A stretch of DNA of 64,000 bases from Letharia columbiana (taxonomy: Eukaryota > Ascomycota > Lecanoromycetes > Lecanorales > Parmeliaceae). Shown piece by piece: positions 1 to 11,595 of this stretch. How positions within the stretch are numbered: the first letter of the stretch is position 1; every line of letters begins with the position of its first letter. The stretch spans positions 248,001 through 312,000 of the forward strand of contig NW_023501057.1 in the NCBI RefSeq assembly GCF_014066305.1, read 5' to 3'. The translations under genes and the position numbers were made by a program. Under the pieces are notes generated by a model. The model was not told the DNA's origin and ran no database searches. It worked only from the letters and a program-made list of their open reading frames with translations.

Positions 1-362
1 ACGGCCCGGACCATCCAGCACCGGCATACGACGAGCCTCAAGACGACAAGATGGAGCTCGAGCGTCAACGATTGCTGGCACGGGCTAGTGCTCCTGACAC
101 GGGTGATGGTGCTGAAGCTGCCGCAGTGGGACATGAGGGACGAATCCCTCAGCCTAGTGCTCCAGTGCTTTATGAAGATGATATGTTTGATATCAACGAT
201 CCCCGTGTGCCTCAAGTTCTGGCGGACCAACCTCATTCCAGGGAGCCGTCGGCTCTAGTACCTAATGAAATTAACCCGCAGCTTTCTAACGATATGCATG
301 ACTCAGGGCCATCGAGCGCCCACGACCTGGAGAACGAAAATTTACCTGTGTATATACGGTAA
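1..362 (+). CDS. C-terminal tail of a probable arrestin-like protein (5' truncated by window edge)
   Basis: The reading frame is open from the first bases of the window to a TAA at 360-362, so only about 120 C-terminal residues are seen. The stretch is hydrophilic and looks disordered. It contains APAYDEPQ near its start, then a charged ELERQRLL helix followed by ASAPD, and ends in LPVYIR. Fungal arrestin-related adaptors have C-terminal tails of this type, with PY-like motifs that recruit Rsp5-type ubiquitin ligases and a charged E-rich helix followed by ASAPP. No arrestin core is in view, so the call rests on the tail alone. A GTAAGG at 359-364 overlaps the stop and could be a splice donor instead. 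Confidence 0.4.
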   Translation, partial: GPDHPAPAYDEPQDDKMELERQRLLARASAPDTGDGAEAAAVGHEGRIPQPSAPVLYEDDMFDINDPRVPQVLADQPHSREPSALVPNEINPQLSNDMHDSGPSSAHDLENENLPVYIR

Positions 363-392
363 GGACAATGGGCGTAGGAAAACCTTTATTGG

Positions 393-612
393 GCAGGCAC
401 TTCTACTCGGCGTTGCAGAATGTTTTTTATACCCGGTGCTGAAACTGAAACCCTCACCACGGTGGCTTGGTTTCGACTTCAACATAAAATAATTGCTGTT
501 GCGCGCAGGCACTTCTACTCAGCGTTGCAGATTTTTTATACCCGGTGATGAGATTGAAATCCTCACCATGGTGGCTCGGTTTCGATTTCAACATAGAATA
601 ATCGCTATCGCG
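393..612. repeat. Diverged direct tandem repeat, two units of about 110 bp
   Basis: Unit 1 (393-504) and unit 2 (505-612) match along their whole length, from GCAGGCACTTCTACTC to an A/T-rich end. Most differences are transitions, with one 2-bp gap. They lie directly downstream of the arrestin-like stop. No intact reading frame crosses both units. Confidence 0.8.
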
Positions 613-1891
613 AATGAAATTTTCAATGAATCGTCTAAAGATTATTAATAGGGTTACGATGCACGATGTATGAGATGACATGTCACCATACTCCTAGAAT
701 GGCCTTGCACACACCGTCCAAATCCTCACCGCACGTCCAGCGAATGCCCTCATGCCACTTGACTCCCCTTCTACGCCAATCACTCGAAACATGTTGAGAT
801 TTGGTGCAGCACCTGTGTTGTGGCCCCCCCTCATAGGAAGGAGACATAATAAACATCCATACCTCATCTCGCCCCCCCCCCCCCCCACGGGTGAATCCGC
901 ATCGGGCGGGCCCAGCGTCCGATCAGGCACCGGTGACGGCCACCGCCGTGGAAAAAGGTAGCGTTCCCATCTTTCCGACGCGTCGTCGGTCCTCCTCACA
1001 GTCTCCTCGTTCCGCAGCTGGATTCCTTGCGCCCGTTGTGATAGGGTGAGTCGGGAGTCGAGGGCCCCCCGGCAAGGGTCGTCGACGGCTCAAGGTAAGC
1101 TCTACCGGTTAAGGCGTTCCGGAGGAACCCCTCTCGTGTGAAATCCGTCACGGCCGGAGATCGGAATTGCGGGTGGGTGTTGCAGTTTGGGGGTTTGAAA
1201 AGATCGGTAGCCCGGGGGACGCTGAGACGGGTTGGGTAGAGTACCTGAGGTATCTATCTATCTTCTCTTCGGATAGTGGAGGGACGATCCGGCGACATTG
1301 TAGAGGTAGACGGCGGGTTTGGTCCAGATTGGGTCCTGAGCTGTGGCGCTGAAGGCTGAGGGATGGGGGTGGTGGGGAGAGAGGAGAGGTTTATATTGTT
1401 TTTTTTCGTAAATACAGTACCTGGGGATACGGAAGCGTATGAGGACTACAAGTAAAGCTTGGATACCGATCGTGTGGATGTGAGATCGCGGTGTCCCAGG
1501 TACTTTGACTCGATTGTGGCCACGACGGGCTCGTTGGGGAGACGTGTTTAACAAACACAATACTGCACTACACCATTGTACCAGCGCGATTAGGAGTCAG
1601 TTAAGTAAAATAACACCACGACCACAAGTGTCAGAGATGAGTAAAACACTAGTGCATAAAAGGCTAGGCTAACGTCACGTGCTGAGACTGGAAGCGCAAA
1701 GCGCAGAATTGTAACCTCCTTCACAACCTGACTCGTCTCCATCGAAGACCTCAGACCGCTCCAGGTCTACGGACGTAGCCTCGGTCAGTTTTTCTTCTGA
1801 TGGGACATGCTTCCCTGACCCCTCTTGCAAAGAAATAACAAACAGCTTCAGATCCCATCGAAGACCTCAAAAGGAAGCCAATCACTGACCT
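613..1891. other. Intergenic region without recognisable genes
   Basis: About 1.3 kb with no convincing coding signal on either strand. It contains a C15 homopolymer at 872-886 and a GC-rich part around 900-1150. Short open frames here lack family resemblance and overlap on both strands. Confidence 0.55.
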
Positions 1892-2856
1892 CTAGCAACA
1901 GTGATAACAGCCTGGATTAGAGACGGCCCCTTCAAACGAGACATGGATCGTAGCCTGCGTATGCGTCCCCTCTCGCCCCTTGTGCACCCTGCCGCACCCG
2001 CCCACGCACGGAGCCCCGAACTGGCGCAGCAAAAGCTCAAACCGTCCCATGCGATCCCGCCGCTGCGTCGCCTCCGAGCCCGCGGCCACGCCCTGCCGGC
2101 GATGGTGCGGGCAGAGATCCGTTTCCTCCGGCAGCGCGTCCGACGTCACGGCCGCGAACCCGTGCATGTTGCGCAGACTGCCCTTCTTCTCCAGCGCCGC
2201 CTCGGCCAAGCGGGTCGGACCGACGATCAGCGTCAGGTGCACCCGCGGGCACAGGGACAAGGCGTTGTAGAGGCTGAAGTCGTGGTTGCTCCCGGCCGGG
2301 TCGACCACGAGTGTGAGGTTGCGGAGCTCACTGCGTCCTGCGCAGGGTTCGGAGTTAGTGTGGTTCTCTTTGGGCAAAATGACCGAAGAACGAGACAGGT
2401 TTGAAGAGCAGAAAGTATGCTTTCGCTGCCGCAAGATGGCTTTCTCCTAGGTAATAAGAAAACTATCTGGAATGTGGCCCAATGTGCTACCGAACAGGAA
2501 AGATATACCCCGAAAAGGTACATACCTTCGGGGCGCATTCGGCGCAGCCAGGTGTGCTCCTTGCGTTGTCCTGTAATGGCGAAGGCGTTCCCAGAGAGGA
2601 AAACAGGCATCGCTTCGGAGTAGATGAGGCGGTTGGTGAAGACGACAGCCAGGTCGTCGAGGGTCGGTCCCCCGTGGAGTCTGCTGAGTCTGACGGGCTG
2701 CCTGTGGCGGATGAGGACGCAGCGATAGATTTGGTTGCGGATCTCGGCAGGGAGGTCGGTGAAGCGGAAGTTCTGCAGAAGGTCTTGATGTTCCACGCGT
2801 GGATCCATCGGTGATTGGGTCGTGAGGCGAGCGGGCGTGGGTGGTGGGGATGTCAT
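1892..2856 (-). CDS. F-box-like domain protein, tandem copy 1
   Basis: Two exons, complement(1892..2337, 2526..2856), with a 188-bp GTATGT...CAG intron that keeps the frame, giving about 258 residues. The ATG at 2856 opens a Pro/Thr-rich leader. Around residues 30-45 comes FTDLPAEIRNQIY, the LP-x-EIR-x-x-IY pattern of fungal F-box/2EXR-like modules, which usually bind Skp1 or serve as orphan F-box-like domains. The second exon holds a central beta-rich part (LRNLTLVVDPAG) and ends in a Cys/His-rich tail. The next gene on the same strand is a shorter paralogue: both share an MHGFA motif and an end built around a TIH strand. The substrate is unknown. The 5' exon is better supported than the last 40 residues. 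Confidence 0.62.
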
Positions 2857-3548
2857 GGCCGGAGCTGCTTTGCGTGAGGAAGACGATCGGATGGATTGGT
2901 AAATATATGGCGGAAGGATAGTGTTGAGCGATTTCGTGTGTTGATGGATTTACCGGAGCGGGAGCTAGTGGTGATTTTTAACAACACACATGAGAGACGT
3001 GATACGGCGGGCAAGGGCTACCTTATCTTCATATACAGGCAATATCCACACCTTATTTCGGGTAATCCACCCTTAAATATCGCTCGATTGGGGGTGCAGA
3101 GCGCTTTGTACGGCACGATGTTTACCGGCGATACTTTCTCAAAGCTTCGTGGACGAGCTCCACAGAGGGAGGGATAAGTGCCAGAATCGAGGTTGATAGC
3201 CCCGAACACAGATCCAAATAAAGGTGATCAAATTATCAAGCGCAGACATCCCCGTGTCAAATCTATACACGATCAGTAGATAGAAAGAATCGATCTCGTA
3301 CGATAGAAATAAGTACATGAGGTAGTACGGCACAGTCGCAAAAAAAGAAGAGGAAAGGAACCATAGGTTGGTTGTATCCTAGCAGTAGCCTTCGTCCGCC
3401 GTAATGTGAGCTATCCAATGATAATCAGACGATGCGGAAAGCTACGAGCACAAGGAAGAGGTCTTTACAGCATGTGAAAGCCATTGAATACCCTCAGCGA
3501 ACCTAACTTCCATACCCTTCCAATTTCCTTTGCAAACCCCATCCTCTT
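2857..3548. other. Intergenic spacer between the two F-box-like paralogues
   Basis: About 690 bp with no gene I can support. Small frames at 2896-3177 and 3018-3333 have no family resemblance. It holds the promoter of the upstream-lying minus-strand gene and the 3' end of its neighbour. Confidence 0.5.
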
Positions 3549-4295
3549 TCATACTCCCTTTGTGAAGCAAATGAAGCAATTTGTAGGATCGCCTTTCAGC
3601 CCCCGCACGTCGAGATGAATGGTCGACCTGCTGTCCCATGTCCTCCCACCCGCAAAATGCTGGCAAACAGCCGGACAGGCAGAGGTGAAGTTGTCCAGCA
3701 GCCCTTCATAGGCTATAGCCCGTCTATCCGCGATGCTCATCACATTCGCCACAGCCTTACGCTCGCTTGGATGATGGGAAGACTGTTGAAGATGGCGATG
3801 AGCTGCGCACCTACCATCAACCGCTGGAGCCGGCGATGATGTCGCCGAAGCGAAGCCGTGCATAAGATCCATGGCACGGAAACGATAAAGGTCTCCGACA
3901 AAATGGCCGCCGGACCTAAGTGTCAGATCCAGCTTCGTGCGCTGGCCGAGCAGGTGGAAGAGGCGCTTCTGATCCCCTTCCTGTGTATTCTTCTCCCCAG
4001 CAGGTCGGTTGCAATCATGACGCAGGTCGAAGGTTAGGTGTAAGGGTTGCTCTTCTTCTTGCGTGCTGAGGTATGGCGAGATGTGCTCGAGCCACAGACA
4101 AGCTGTGCCCGAGTTGTCGAAGATGATGTTGTTGGAGGAGAGGTAGACCTTGTAAGCTTCCTTTCTCATCATCTTTGAACTGCAGATGGGTATGTTGTGT
4201 GGGTATTTGTGAGCTGTTGGCTGAACCTCTTCAGTAAGTAGATACTTGTATACTTTGTCCTGAAGTTCGTGGGGAAGGCTCATGAAGTTGGCCAT
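3549..4295 (-). CDS. F-box-like domain protein, tandem copy 2
   Basis: A single-exon frame of 248 residues with ATG at 4295. It opens with FMSLPHELQDKVYKYLL, the same LP-x-E-x-x-x-x-Y F-box-like pattern as the gene at 1892-2856. Further shared blocks are a hydrophobic LDLTL strand, an MHGFASATS motif and a C-terminal TIHLDV strand followed by a Cys-containing end. I read the pair as an old tandem duplication. This copy is about as long as its neighbour but lacks the proline-rich leader and the intron. The function is unknown. Proteins of this shape are abundant and fast-evolving in dothideomycetes. Confidence 0.6.
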   Translation of the reverse strand: MANFMSLPHELQDKVYKYLLTEEVQPTAHKYPHNIPICSSKMMRKEAYKVYLSSNNIIFDNSGTACLWLEHISPYLSTQEEEQPLHLTFDLRHDCNRPAGEKNTQEGDQKRLFHLLGQRTKLDLTLRSGGHFVGDLYRFRAMDLMHGFASATSSPAPAVDGRCAAHRHLQQSSHHPSERKAVANVMSIADRRAIAYEGLLDNFTSACPAVCQHFAGGRTWDSRSTIHLDVRGLKGDPTNCFICFTKGV

Positions 4296-6064
4296 TCTTC
4301 AGTCTTTGAGCTGGATGAAATTGGTGCAGGGGTTTCTGGGGCTAGTCTAGGATGATACTGACGAAGAGATTTGAGGAGCAATGAGGACTTATGAACTTCA
4401 GATGTGCACACTTGGAACCCTGTAGAACTTTCTGGTTCTTCCCATTGTCTTCTGGCAACGCACGGCTTCTTCCACAGCGATCTGGAATAAGACGCATCGA
4501 TCCAAATCACGCGCAAGGGCGGGTCGCTGACTTTCGGCAAGTTAGGGGCCGGATCTAAGAAATCTAGAGTCGACTCTCAACATCGCGAGGCAATACTCAG
4601 ACGTGGTACTGATACCTTGATTCCATATAGCTTCCCCATATGGAGAATATTTGCTCTGTAACTGTAAACTATACATTGATTAGAACAACAGTGACAGAGT
4701 CTCGATGCGTGCAGAAAGGTTGGAACCCGGTCTCGGCTTGCCACAATCATACTCGCAGGCATCCGAGTATGAAGCCACCAAGTGGCAGGCATGGGTCTTT
4801 CCGTGGTTTGGCCGACCTTTGGGAGTTATTGGTTAGTTTTGGGTCCTAGGAATCGCGCAATTTCTTGTGGCTCTTCACTTATCACTTTCCCTATATTCAT
4901 GTAAGTTCTGCATGATGCCGGAGTCAAGGAGGCTTGTTAGCTGAAATCCAAGCTAAATTCCTGAAAGCACCAAGGTTAGATAGACACTGCTGCAGCGGTG
5001 GAAATGCACATTGAACAGCTGCTAATCGAAGTCCCAGACGGACGCAGGTGTAATTTGACGCAGGCTCTTCTGCGCTCATTGCCAATCGAGTGGCGATCGT
5101 GGACACCATTCCGGAGACCATCAAAGGGATTGTGTAAATCAAATTCCATGTTGTGGATCTAAGAGATGATTCTTCACGATTAGTGGTTAAAGAGGAAGAA
5201 GGGTGGATGAAATTGGACATCCTTGGTGCTGACTATGAGATGACCAGAGGAGAGGGTAGTGAGATTTCATGTATCAACACTCCCATAAGACAGACAGATT
5301 AGCATCCCGCTCGTCCTACCATGGTACTGGTGGAGTACCGGATTAGACCCTGAGATGAGCGGGATACAATGTACTTTGCGTAGAGGCTTGGTGTCCTCAT
5401 ATCGCACCGGAGTCTTTTACGACGAAAGGTCCTTGGTAGCATAGCTCCGAGTGAGTACCTCAAAGTTGCTGTCCTCATAGACACACGGTGACACTGAAGA
5501 GAAGAAGAGAAGAAGAGAAGAGGAGAAGAGGGAGAGAGGAGGAAAGGTAGAGACTGCAGAATGAGATGTTGGCATGATCCTTGCGTCGATCCGATCGGTC
5601 CCTGCACAAGTGCATAAGCTAAGCTAAGCTGTCAAGCTAACGGGCGGGACGACGGGAAAGCATGCCAAAAGGTTACCTTACTTTATCATCTTATGCTGGT
5701 CAAGTGGTCATCGTTTTTTATCGACGCGAACAATGCAATTGCAACGAATAATCGCAGTCGTGAGTGGAGCGTCGTAAATGAGAGAAGATGGTGAAGCTGT
5801 CCAATATGAAAACACAATACTACCTATTTATATGCGAAGGGAACGGAAAACAGACGCTGACTCGGACCGGCATATCTCGATAAGTGGGTCCAAGGGTCCT
5901 TCCAATCATTTCGAGGCAAGAGATTATCAATCCAGCCTTACAGCTTTCATATATCCTCGATTCTTAACCCCGTCTCTTGACTCATTCAATTTCATCTCCG
6001 TCAACATACAACATATCTCTGAACCCTGCGCAACCTCATCAATTCCTGCTCTCTCTCATCCAAA
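4296..6064. other. Intergenic region upstream of CCP1
   Basis: About 1.77 kb with no gene I can support. A minus-strand frame at 4924-5220 starts with ATG but matches nothing I know. A purine-rich GAAGAGAAGA tract lies at about 5493-5545. The last 250 bp are pyrimidine-rich (TCTCTCATC just before the ATG), typical of a fungal 5' leader. Confidence 0.5.
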
Positions 6065-7301
6065 ATGGCTGCAACAGCCCGAACCTTTACGCGTCTGACA
6101 GCACGTACTGCGCCTATCAACTCCACTCTCCGACTCACCGCCACACACCACGCCCGCCTCTCCCTCCAACGCCAGACATTCCAATCCTCCTCCCGCCGCG
6201 GCTATGCCTCTGGTAACGAAGCCACAGCCTCACGAGTCGGCTACTACGCAACTTTTGCTGCCCTCGCGGCAGCTGGTGGCGCAGGCTACTTCTATCTCAG
6301 CAATGGAGGCGTCACAGACATGAAAAAGGGCAGCTCGGGCGAGACAAGAGGCGTGTTCACACCAAAGAAGGAGGACTATCAGCAGGTGTACAATGAGATT
6401 GCCAAGCTGCTGGAGGAGAAGGATGATTATGATGATGGTAGTTACGGTCCGGTGATTGTTCGATTGGCGTGGCATTGCAGTGGAACGTAAGTCTCGCGTG
6501 TTTGTCCCTCCTAGCCGAAAGCTAACAAGCAACCTTAGCTATGACAAGCAAACCAATACCGGCGGCTCAAACGGCGCGACCATGCGCTTCGCCCCCGAGG
6601 GTGACCATGGCGCAAACGCTGGATTGAAAGCGGCCCGTGACTTCCTCGAACCAGTCAAAGGTACCCAACCTTCCCCTCAAAGCTCTCCGTACCCTTCTAA
6701 CCCACCCCCAGAAAAACACCCCTGGATAACCTACTCCGACCTCTGGACCCTCGCCGGCGTCTGCGCCATCCAAGAAATGCAAGGCCCCTCCATCCCTTGG
6801 CGCCCAGGCCGCACAGACCGCGACGTGTCCATGTGCACACCCGACGGCCGCTTACCCGACGGCGCAAAAGAGCAAAGCCACCTGCGCGCCATCTTCGGCC
6901 GCATGGGCTTCGATGACCGCGAAATCGTCGCTCTATCCGGTGCGCACGCGCTCGGCCGCTGCCACACGGACCGCTCCGGCTTCGACGGACCATGGTCTTT
7001 CTCCCCGACCGTGGTATCGAACGATTATTTCCGGCTGTTGCTGGGGGAGAAATGGGTTTGGAAGAAGTGGAACGGACCGAAGCAGTACGAGGATGCGGGG
7101 AGCAAGACGCTCATGATGCTGCCGACCGACATGGCACTCGTCAAGGATACGAGCTTCAAGAAGCACGTGGAGAGATACGCCAAGGACGACGGGGTGTTCT
7201 TCAAGGAATTCAGCGACGTCATCGTCAAGCTGTTCGAGCTGGGCGTGCCCTTTCAGAGCAAGGAGGAGGATCGCATGACGTTGAAGACGTCGGGGGCTTG
7301 A
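6065..7301 (+). CDS. CCP1: Cytochrome c peroxidase, mitochondrial
   Basis: Three exons, 6065..6486, 6539..6660 and 6712..7301, with introns of 52 and 51 bp, give 377 residues, a usual length for fungal Ccp1. The enzyme reduces hydrogen peroxide with electrons from cytochrome c in the mitochondrial intermembrane space. The first 50 residues are Arg/Ser/Thr-rich and acid-poor, as in a matrix-type presequence. A hydrophobic segment ([19 protein letters not shown]) follows, as expected for two-step sorting. The distal haem pocket [13 protein letters not shown] supplies Arg, Trp and His. The proximal His lies in [12 protein letters not shown], and the radical Trp in GFDGPW. The MLPTDMAL block is also typical. 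All key residues are present and the gene looks functional. Confidence 0.96.
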
Positions 7302-8044
7302 TCTGACTGCGTACCTCGAGGGCGGTCGATGCGTGAAGGAGACCGCTGCCGCGGCGGCTAGTGCGGCGTGATGATGCATCTTGAGCGACGGCGTCCTTGC
7401 TGATGGCTGTAGACATAGACCCCATACCCCCCCTGCCAGCCATTAGAGCTAGACTTAGAATTTGTTCTTCCCTTGCAAACTGCTCGTTCCTGCCATGGTA
7501 CCAGCGTAACCACGCTGCGTAAATGCCGTTCCATCGCTCAGTGCTTCTTCATCATCAACTAGACACTCTACCATACATAGAGCCTGAAATCGGCTCGTTT
7601 ACCCGCTATAGTATTGACTGACAAGCTGGCATCAAAGGAAAAGATACCCCCGGTCTCCGATCCCACATCCATCGGACCCATCACCTGCAGCCAACACGCC
7701 TTGCACAATGATAATTCGATTGGATATCTGCTGTCTAATGTATGATGCCAGCACGCAAGCTGAAACGATAAGATAGGTACAGTACGAAGGATGCGAGAAG
7801 TGATTCGCTGGCTATGATTTTGGGTACAGAAACCAGCTGTCCGTCAGATCTCGGCCGCATCTCGGTGAGTTCTTCTCTCGTGGCATTACTGATCGCTGTT
7901 ACGGAGTAAAAGACGGAAACTTCTCATCATTCGTTTGGTCAACACGCATCGAGTCCTGTTTCCTCCTCTTGATATGGGGCATCGTATTAGGGTATCGTTC
8001 CGGGGACCGCGCCTCTCTCCGCCTTCCTCCTCCGCCTCTTCGCT
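7302..8044. other. Intergenic, 3' flanks of CCP1 and the F-box gene
   Basis: Convergent 3' ends meet here. Only short frames without family resemblance are present. I see no RNA gene. Confidence 0.5.
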
Positions 8045-10520
8045 TCAAACACCGTACCTCCTCACCATCGCATTGACATCTTGCACTTGTTTCGCACCCT
8101 CCCTCTCCGCAAGCAATTTCTTCGTCGCCTCGAATTCCGCCATGAGTTTTGGTCGCAGGATGTTCCACGACTGCTTGGAGGCCGGCTTCGAAATGGCGAT
8201 CGCGGCCTGGTACGACTTGAAATGTTGAAGAACCGACGAGTTCAAACCGGCCAGTTCCGCTTGGGCCTCGTAGAAGCTCTCGCGGTCCTTCCTGAGATCC
8301 TTGCCCACCTTCTGGTTGTTGCGCTTGTGAGACTCGTGCCAGTTTTCCACAGCCTGGAGCTTGGGCACAAGAGCGTCATTGGCAGCGCGCTTCTCCTCGA
8401 ACCAGGCATCAATCGCGTCCTGTGGAGGACAAGTCTTCCCAGGCATGGGTTCGTTGGAGGAAAATCGACCACACTCCACGTCATATTCGTTGCCCACAAA
8501 AAGTGCGAGTTCTGAGCTGAAGTTGGCGTAAGCTGCTGCGGGATATGCGGTGTATTGACCACTTCTATGGAGTTGGCCCCACGAGGGCGTAGGATCGTAG
8601 CTGCCAAGCCACTGATAGTTGTCCCAGCGGTCAAACTTCATCCCTGGAAGAAATTCATCCATTCCCTGGTAGTACTGTGCAATTAAGCGGTATTGGGGCG
8701 TTTCGCTGGTTTCAAGTTCCTTGAACACCCTTCCAAGTGCTCTGGGCTAGGTGCACGTCAGCCCAATGAACTACTACCAATCTAAGTCTCAAACTCAAGG
8801 TTCTCACCGGAAGGAAAGATTTTTGGAAGCACTCGATGCACAATCGTTTCTGAAACGCCCAGTACGTCTTTCTGGTTTTTTTGGACTCACAGCCACGCGT
8901 CTGGCAGCCCGTGCTGGTAAGAAGATCTGCATATTGTGGTTCCGAGAGGCCTGAAGGTGGGTCAGGCATATCAGGACCGAAGTGATTGACACGAGCTCTC
9001 TTCCAGATAAGGCTGTCGTCACTGAGCACGGATCTGAATGTTGAAGAAATTGTGCGAGCTTTTAAAAGGAAATCAGGTGGACAGAACAAGAGAATGTTCT
9101 CCCAGACGTCGATGTTGACCCTGGCCTTGACAGGATGGTTCTTTTGAAATCTCGTTGGGCCTTTAGGTATCTTTGGTGCGCGTGACTTTCTACCTTTGGG
9201 ACGTCCTCCCTTATTACGAGCTGGCTCGACTGAAGAGATTTGAGACGAGCTTGCAGGCGTGGTATCGTCTCTCAAACCGGAATCTGGAGCTAAGGGAGCG
9301 ATCTGATCTGAGCTCACAGCTGCATCATCATCTCCCATATCACGATCCGAGCCTACTGAAGCAATCTGGTCCGAGATCGCAGGTGTGCTACTGCATCGCA
9401 GGTTGGGATCTACTGAAGAGCAATATGGGCTTCTGTATATTGCAATGATCGTCGACAACGAGGTGGAAGCTTCGTCGCTGAGAGGCAGACACACTTCCTT
9501 GGGGTTGCCGCCGGTGGCAAATGACGCTTCAGCGTTTGTGCTTTGAATTGGTGGGTGATGAGAGGTCTCATACACAGAACCTGGACGCCCTCTGCTGATT
9601 GGGCCTTGAGCTGGTGTATAATGAACAGAGGCTTCGCCAGAGATAGGACGCGCTTGAGCGGCTGTATTGGAAGGTGCGGAGTGATGGGAGAAGTCGCGGG
9701 GCTTCTGTTCGGGCACACGATGTACGTCCAGTCTTGAGCTTTTGGCAGTCAAGTTCTCAGCTGATGAATTAGCGAAAGGATGTACGTCAGGCTCTGGTGG
9801 TCGACAAGCATAGGGACGAACGTTCAAGCTCTCGTTAGCAAAGTACCTGTGAACGTCAAAGTCGGGAGACATCAACAATGTGTCTGATATTCTGCTCTGA
9901 TCTAATGATTGGCAATCAAATCCGTAGGCTTTGCACCATCTCCCAAGCATTCTTCGGAAGAGAAGGGTTTCAGCACGAGCGCGATCTACGCTTGAGATCC
10001 TTTTGGGAACTCGGGCTGGAGGTAAGCTAGCATAAGAGAGCTTCTGTTTCTTGGTGGCGGGCCCAAGGTCTGTGGTATCGTGAGCTGGAGCTGGAGCTGG
10101 AGCTGGAGCTGGAGCTGGAGCTGGAGCTGAAGGCAGAGAGCCGTGATCGAGCTCCAGGTTTTGGATAGTCAGGCCATGGTTTGCCATATCATGATCTTGA
10201 GCTGGAGAGACAGAGCAGTGGTCTGACTTCTGTTTCTCGGTCCAGGGCCCAGAATTTGTCATTTCATGGGGTTGAGCTTGAGCTAGGAGCCGAGAAGCTT
10301 CAACGAGCTTCGGTCTCTCGTTAGTAGGCCTATTTTCCGTCGTGGCATGGGCTTGAGGTTGAGCTGGAGCTGGAGGCACGAAGCCGTGAAGGAACTTCTG
10401 TTTCTTGGTAGAAGGCTCCATGACTGAACCATGAGCAGCCTTGCGTTTAGATGCGTTTCTTGATTCTTGCCGTGCGACATACTCTCGAACGGTTTCAGGC
10501 GTACTATTCTGAAACCACAT
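8045..10520 (-). CDS. Large F-box protein with AT-hook-like motif, internal repeats and Cys pairs
   Basis: Two exons, complement(8045..8746, 8808..10520), with a 61-bp GTGAGA...TAG intron, phase 0, give 804 residues. I start at ATG 10520 (MWFQNSTPETV); the open frame extends further upstream but without an ATG. Residues 1-420 are low complexity, with repeated KKQK-x(n)-HGS-x-PPA units, an eight-fold Ala-Pro run, and three SDQIA-type repeats just before GGRPKGRKSR, an AT-hook-like motif. An F-box lies at about 468-507 (VNIDVWENILLFCPP...LIWKRAR). It is followed by Cys pairs in GCQTRGC and RLCIECFQK, seen in many fungal F-box proteins and likely zinc-binding. The C-terminal 230 residues end in a charged, probably coiled region. 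A role as a Skp1-Cullin adaptor is family knowledge; the substrate is unknown. Confidence 0.78.
10082..10129. repeat. Hexanucleotide microsatellite (GAGCTG)8 in coding sequence
   Basis: Eight perfect copies of GAGCTG on the plus strand encode (Ala-Pro)8 in the minus-strand F-box gene. Because the unit is two codons, length changes keep the frame and only vary the linker. Confidence 0.95.
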
Positions 10521-11595
10521 GATGGGCGTGGTCAAGCTAAGTAGAAGATGCGTGGAAATCGTAAGCAACGAGGTAGAGGTCTTCGACGGATGGCAGAGGT
10601 CAGAGGAAGTTTGCTGTACGGCCACAAGGGAATGTATAGTTAAGGAGAGTCGGTGCTGTCTTTTTTGTGGTCACTGACCGAAGTTGATGGAAGGACTCAG
10701 AAGAAACATGTTAGTGTCTACATGGAAGTGAAGTGGACGGATTGATTATCCGGAAAGTGTTGAACGTACGGACGTAGCACTAGCTTCGGAGATTAACCTT
10801 AGTGGCGGGAGTAGACTCTTGGCATTAATGGTTGCGGTCTGCAATACCTTACGGGTGGTAGATGAAGTCTACTTTACTGATGCTGGATGCTAACAAAAGT
10901 GCGACAATAGAGCTCAAGTAATGAGCTGGTCGTACCGTGATAATCCTCAGAATATAAGTGTGACGGTTGATTGAGAATGAGCCAATGAAAAAGGTCTATG
11001 GGTACATCCCTAATGCCATACTACTGTGTTTCAAGAACAAGAAATCCTGGCAACTATTTCTTTCGTTTTTTCCTTCGGACTTGCCCTGTATGACCTCTCG
11101 CTGCAAAGCCCACGCACCTTTCCACTATCTCCTCTTGCTCTTGCCATCCCGGCGGCCATCTTGAGAAACCAACCAGTATCATATTGATGCATTCCATGGC
11201 AAAGTTCCTCGAAAATCTCCACTTTGCGGGCTACGATCCGCTATGATATCAAAACCGGATCGGTATAATAATATTGCTAACAAATTCAGCATGCGTCAAA
11301 GCCGCACAAGGCGCTTTTATCTGAGTCTACCCAAAGCGAGAAACATGTAACTCCCTAGTTGAACATACTCAATAACTGCACAAGCATGTGTTTTATCTGA
11401 GTAACGTACCTGAGTTGTATTTCACGACTGCGCCACTACCCGTCACTGAGAGCGATTTGGCATCTTTCCAGCCTAAGCTTTGTCAGCTGCATATCCCGAG
11501 ATCATGAATCAGTCAACATACAAGGAAAAGCCTAAGTGATTCTGTCGAAACCCCCCGCAGCGATTTTTGTGAGCTGGGAAGTCAGCATCTCTGGC

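Noticed and set aside
694..1352. Open frames on both strands around 0.7-1.35 kb
   Set aside because: GC-rich composition keeps several frames open at once; no family resemblance and no splice logic.
4924..5220. 98-residue minus-strand frame with ATG
   Set aside because: No recognisable motif, no neighbouring exon, composition not clearly coding.
6933..7379. 148-residue minus-strand frame opposite CCP1
   Set aside because: Shadow of the peroxidase exon; wrong strand for all conserved motifs.
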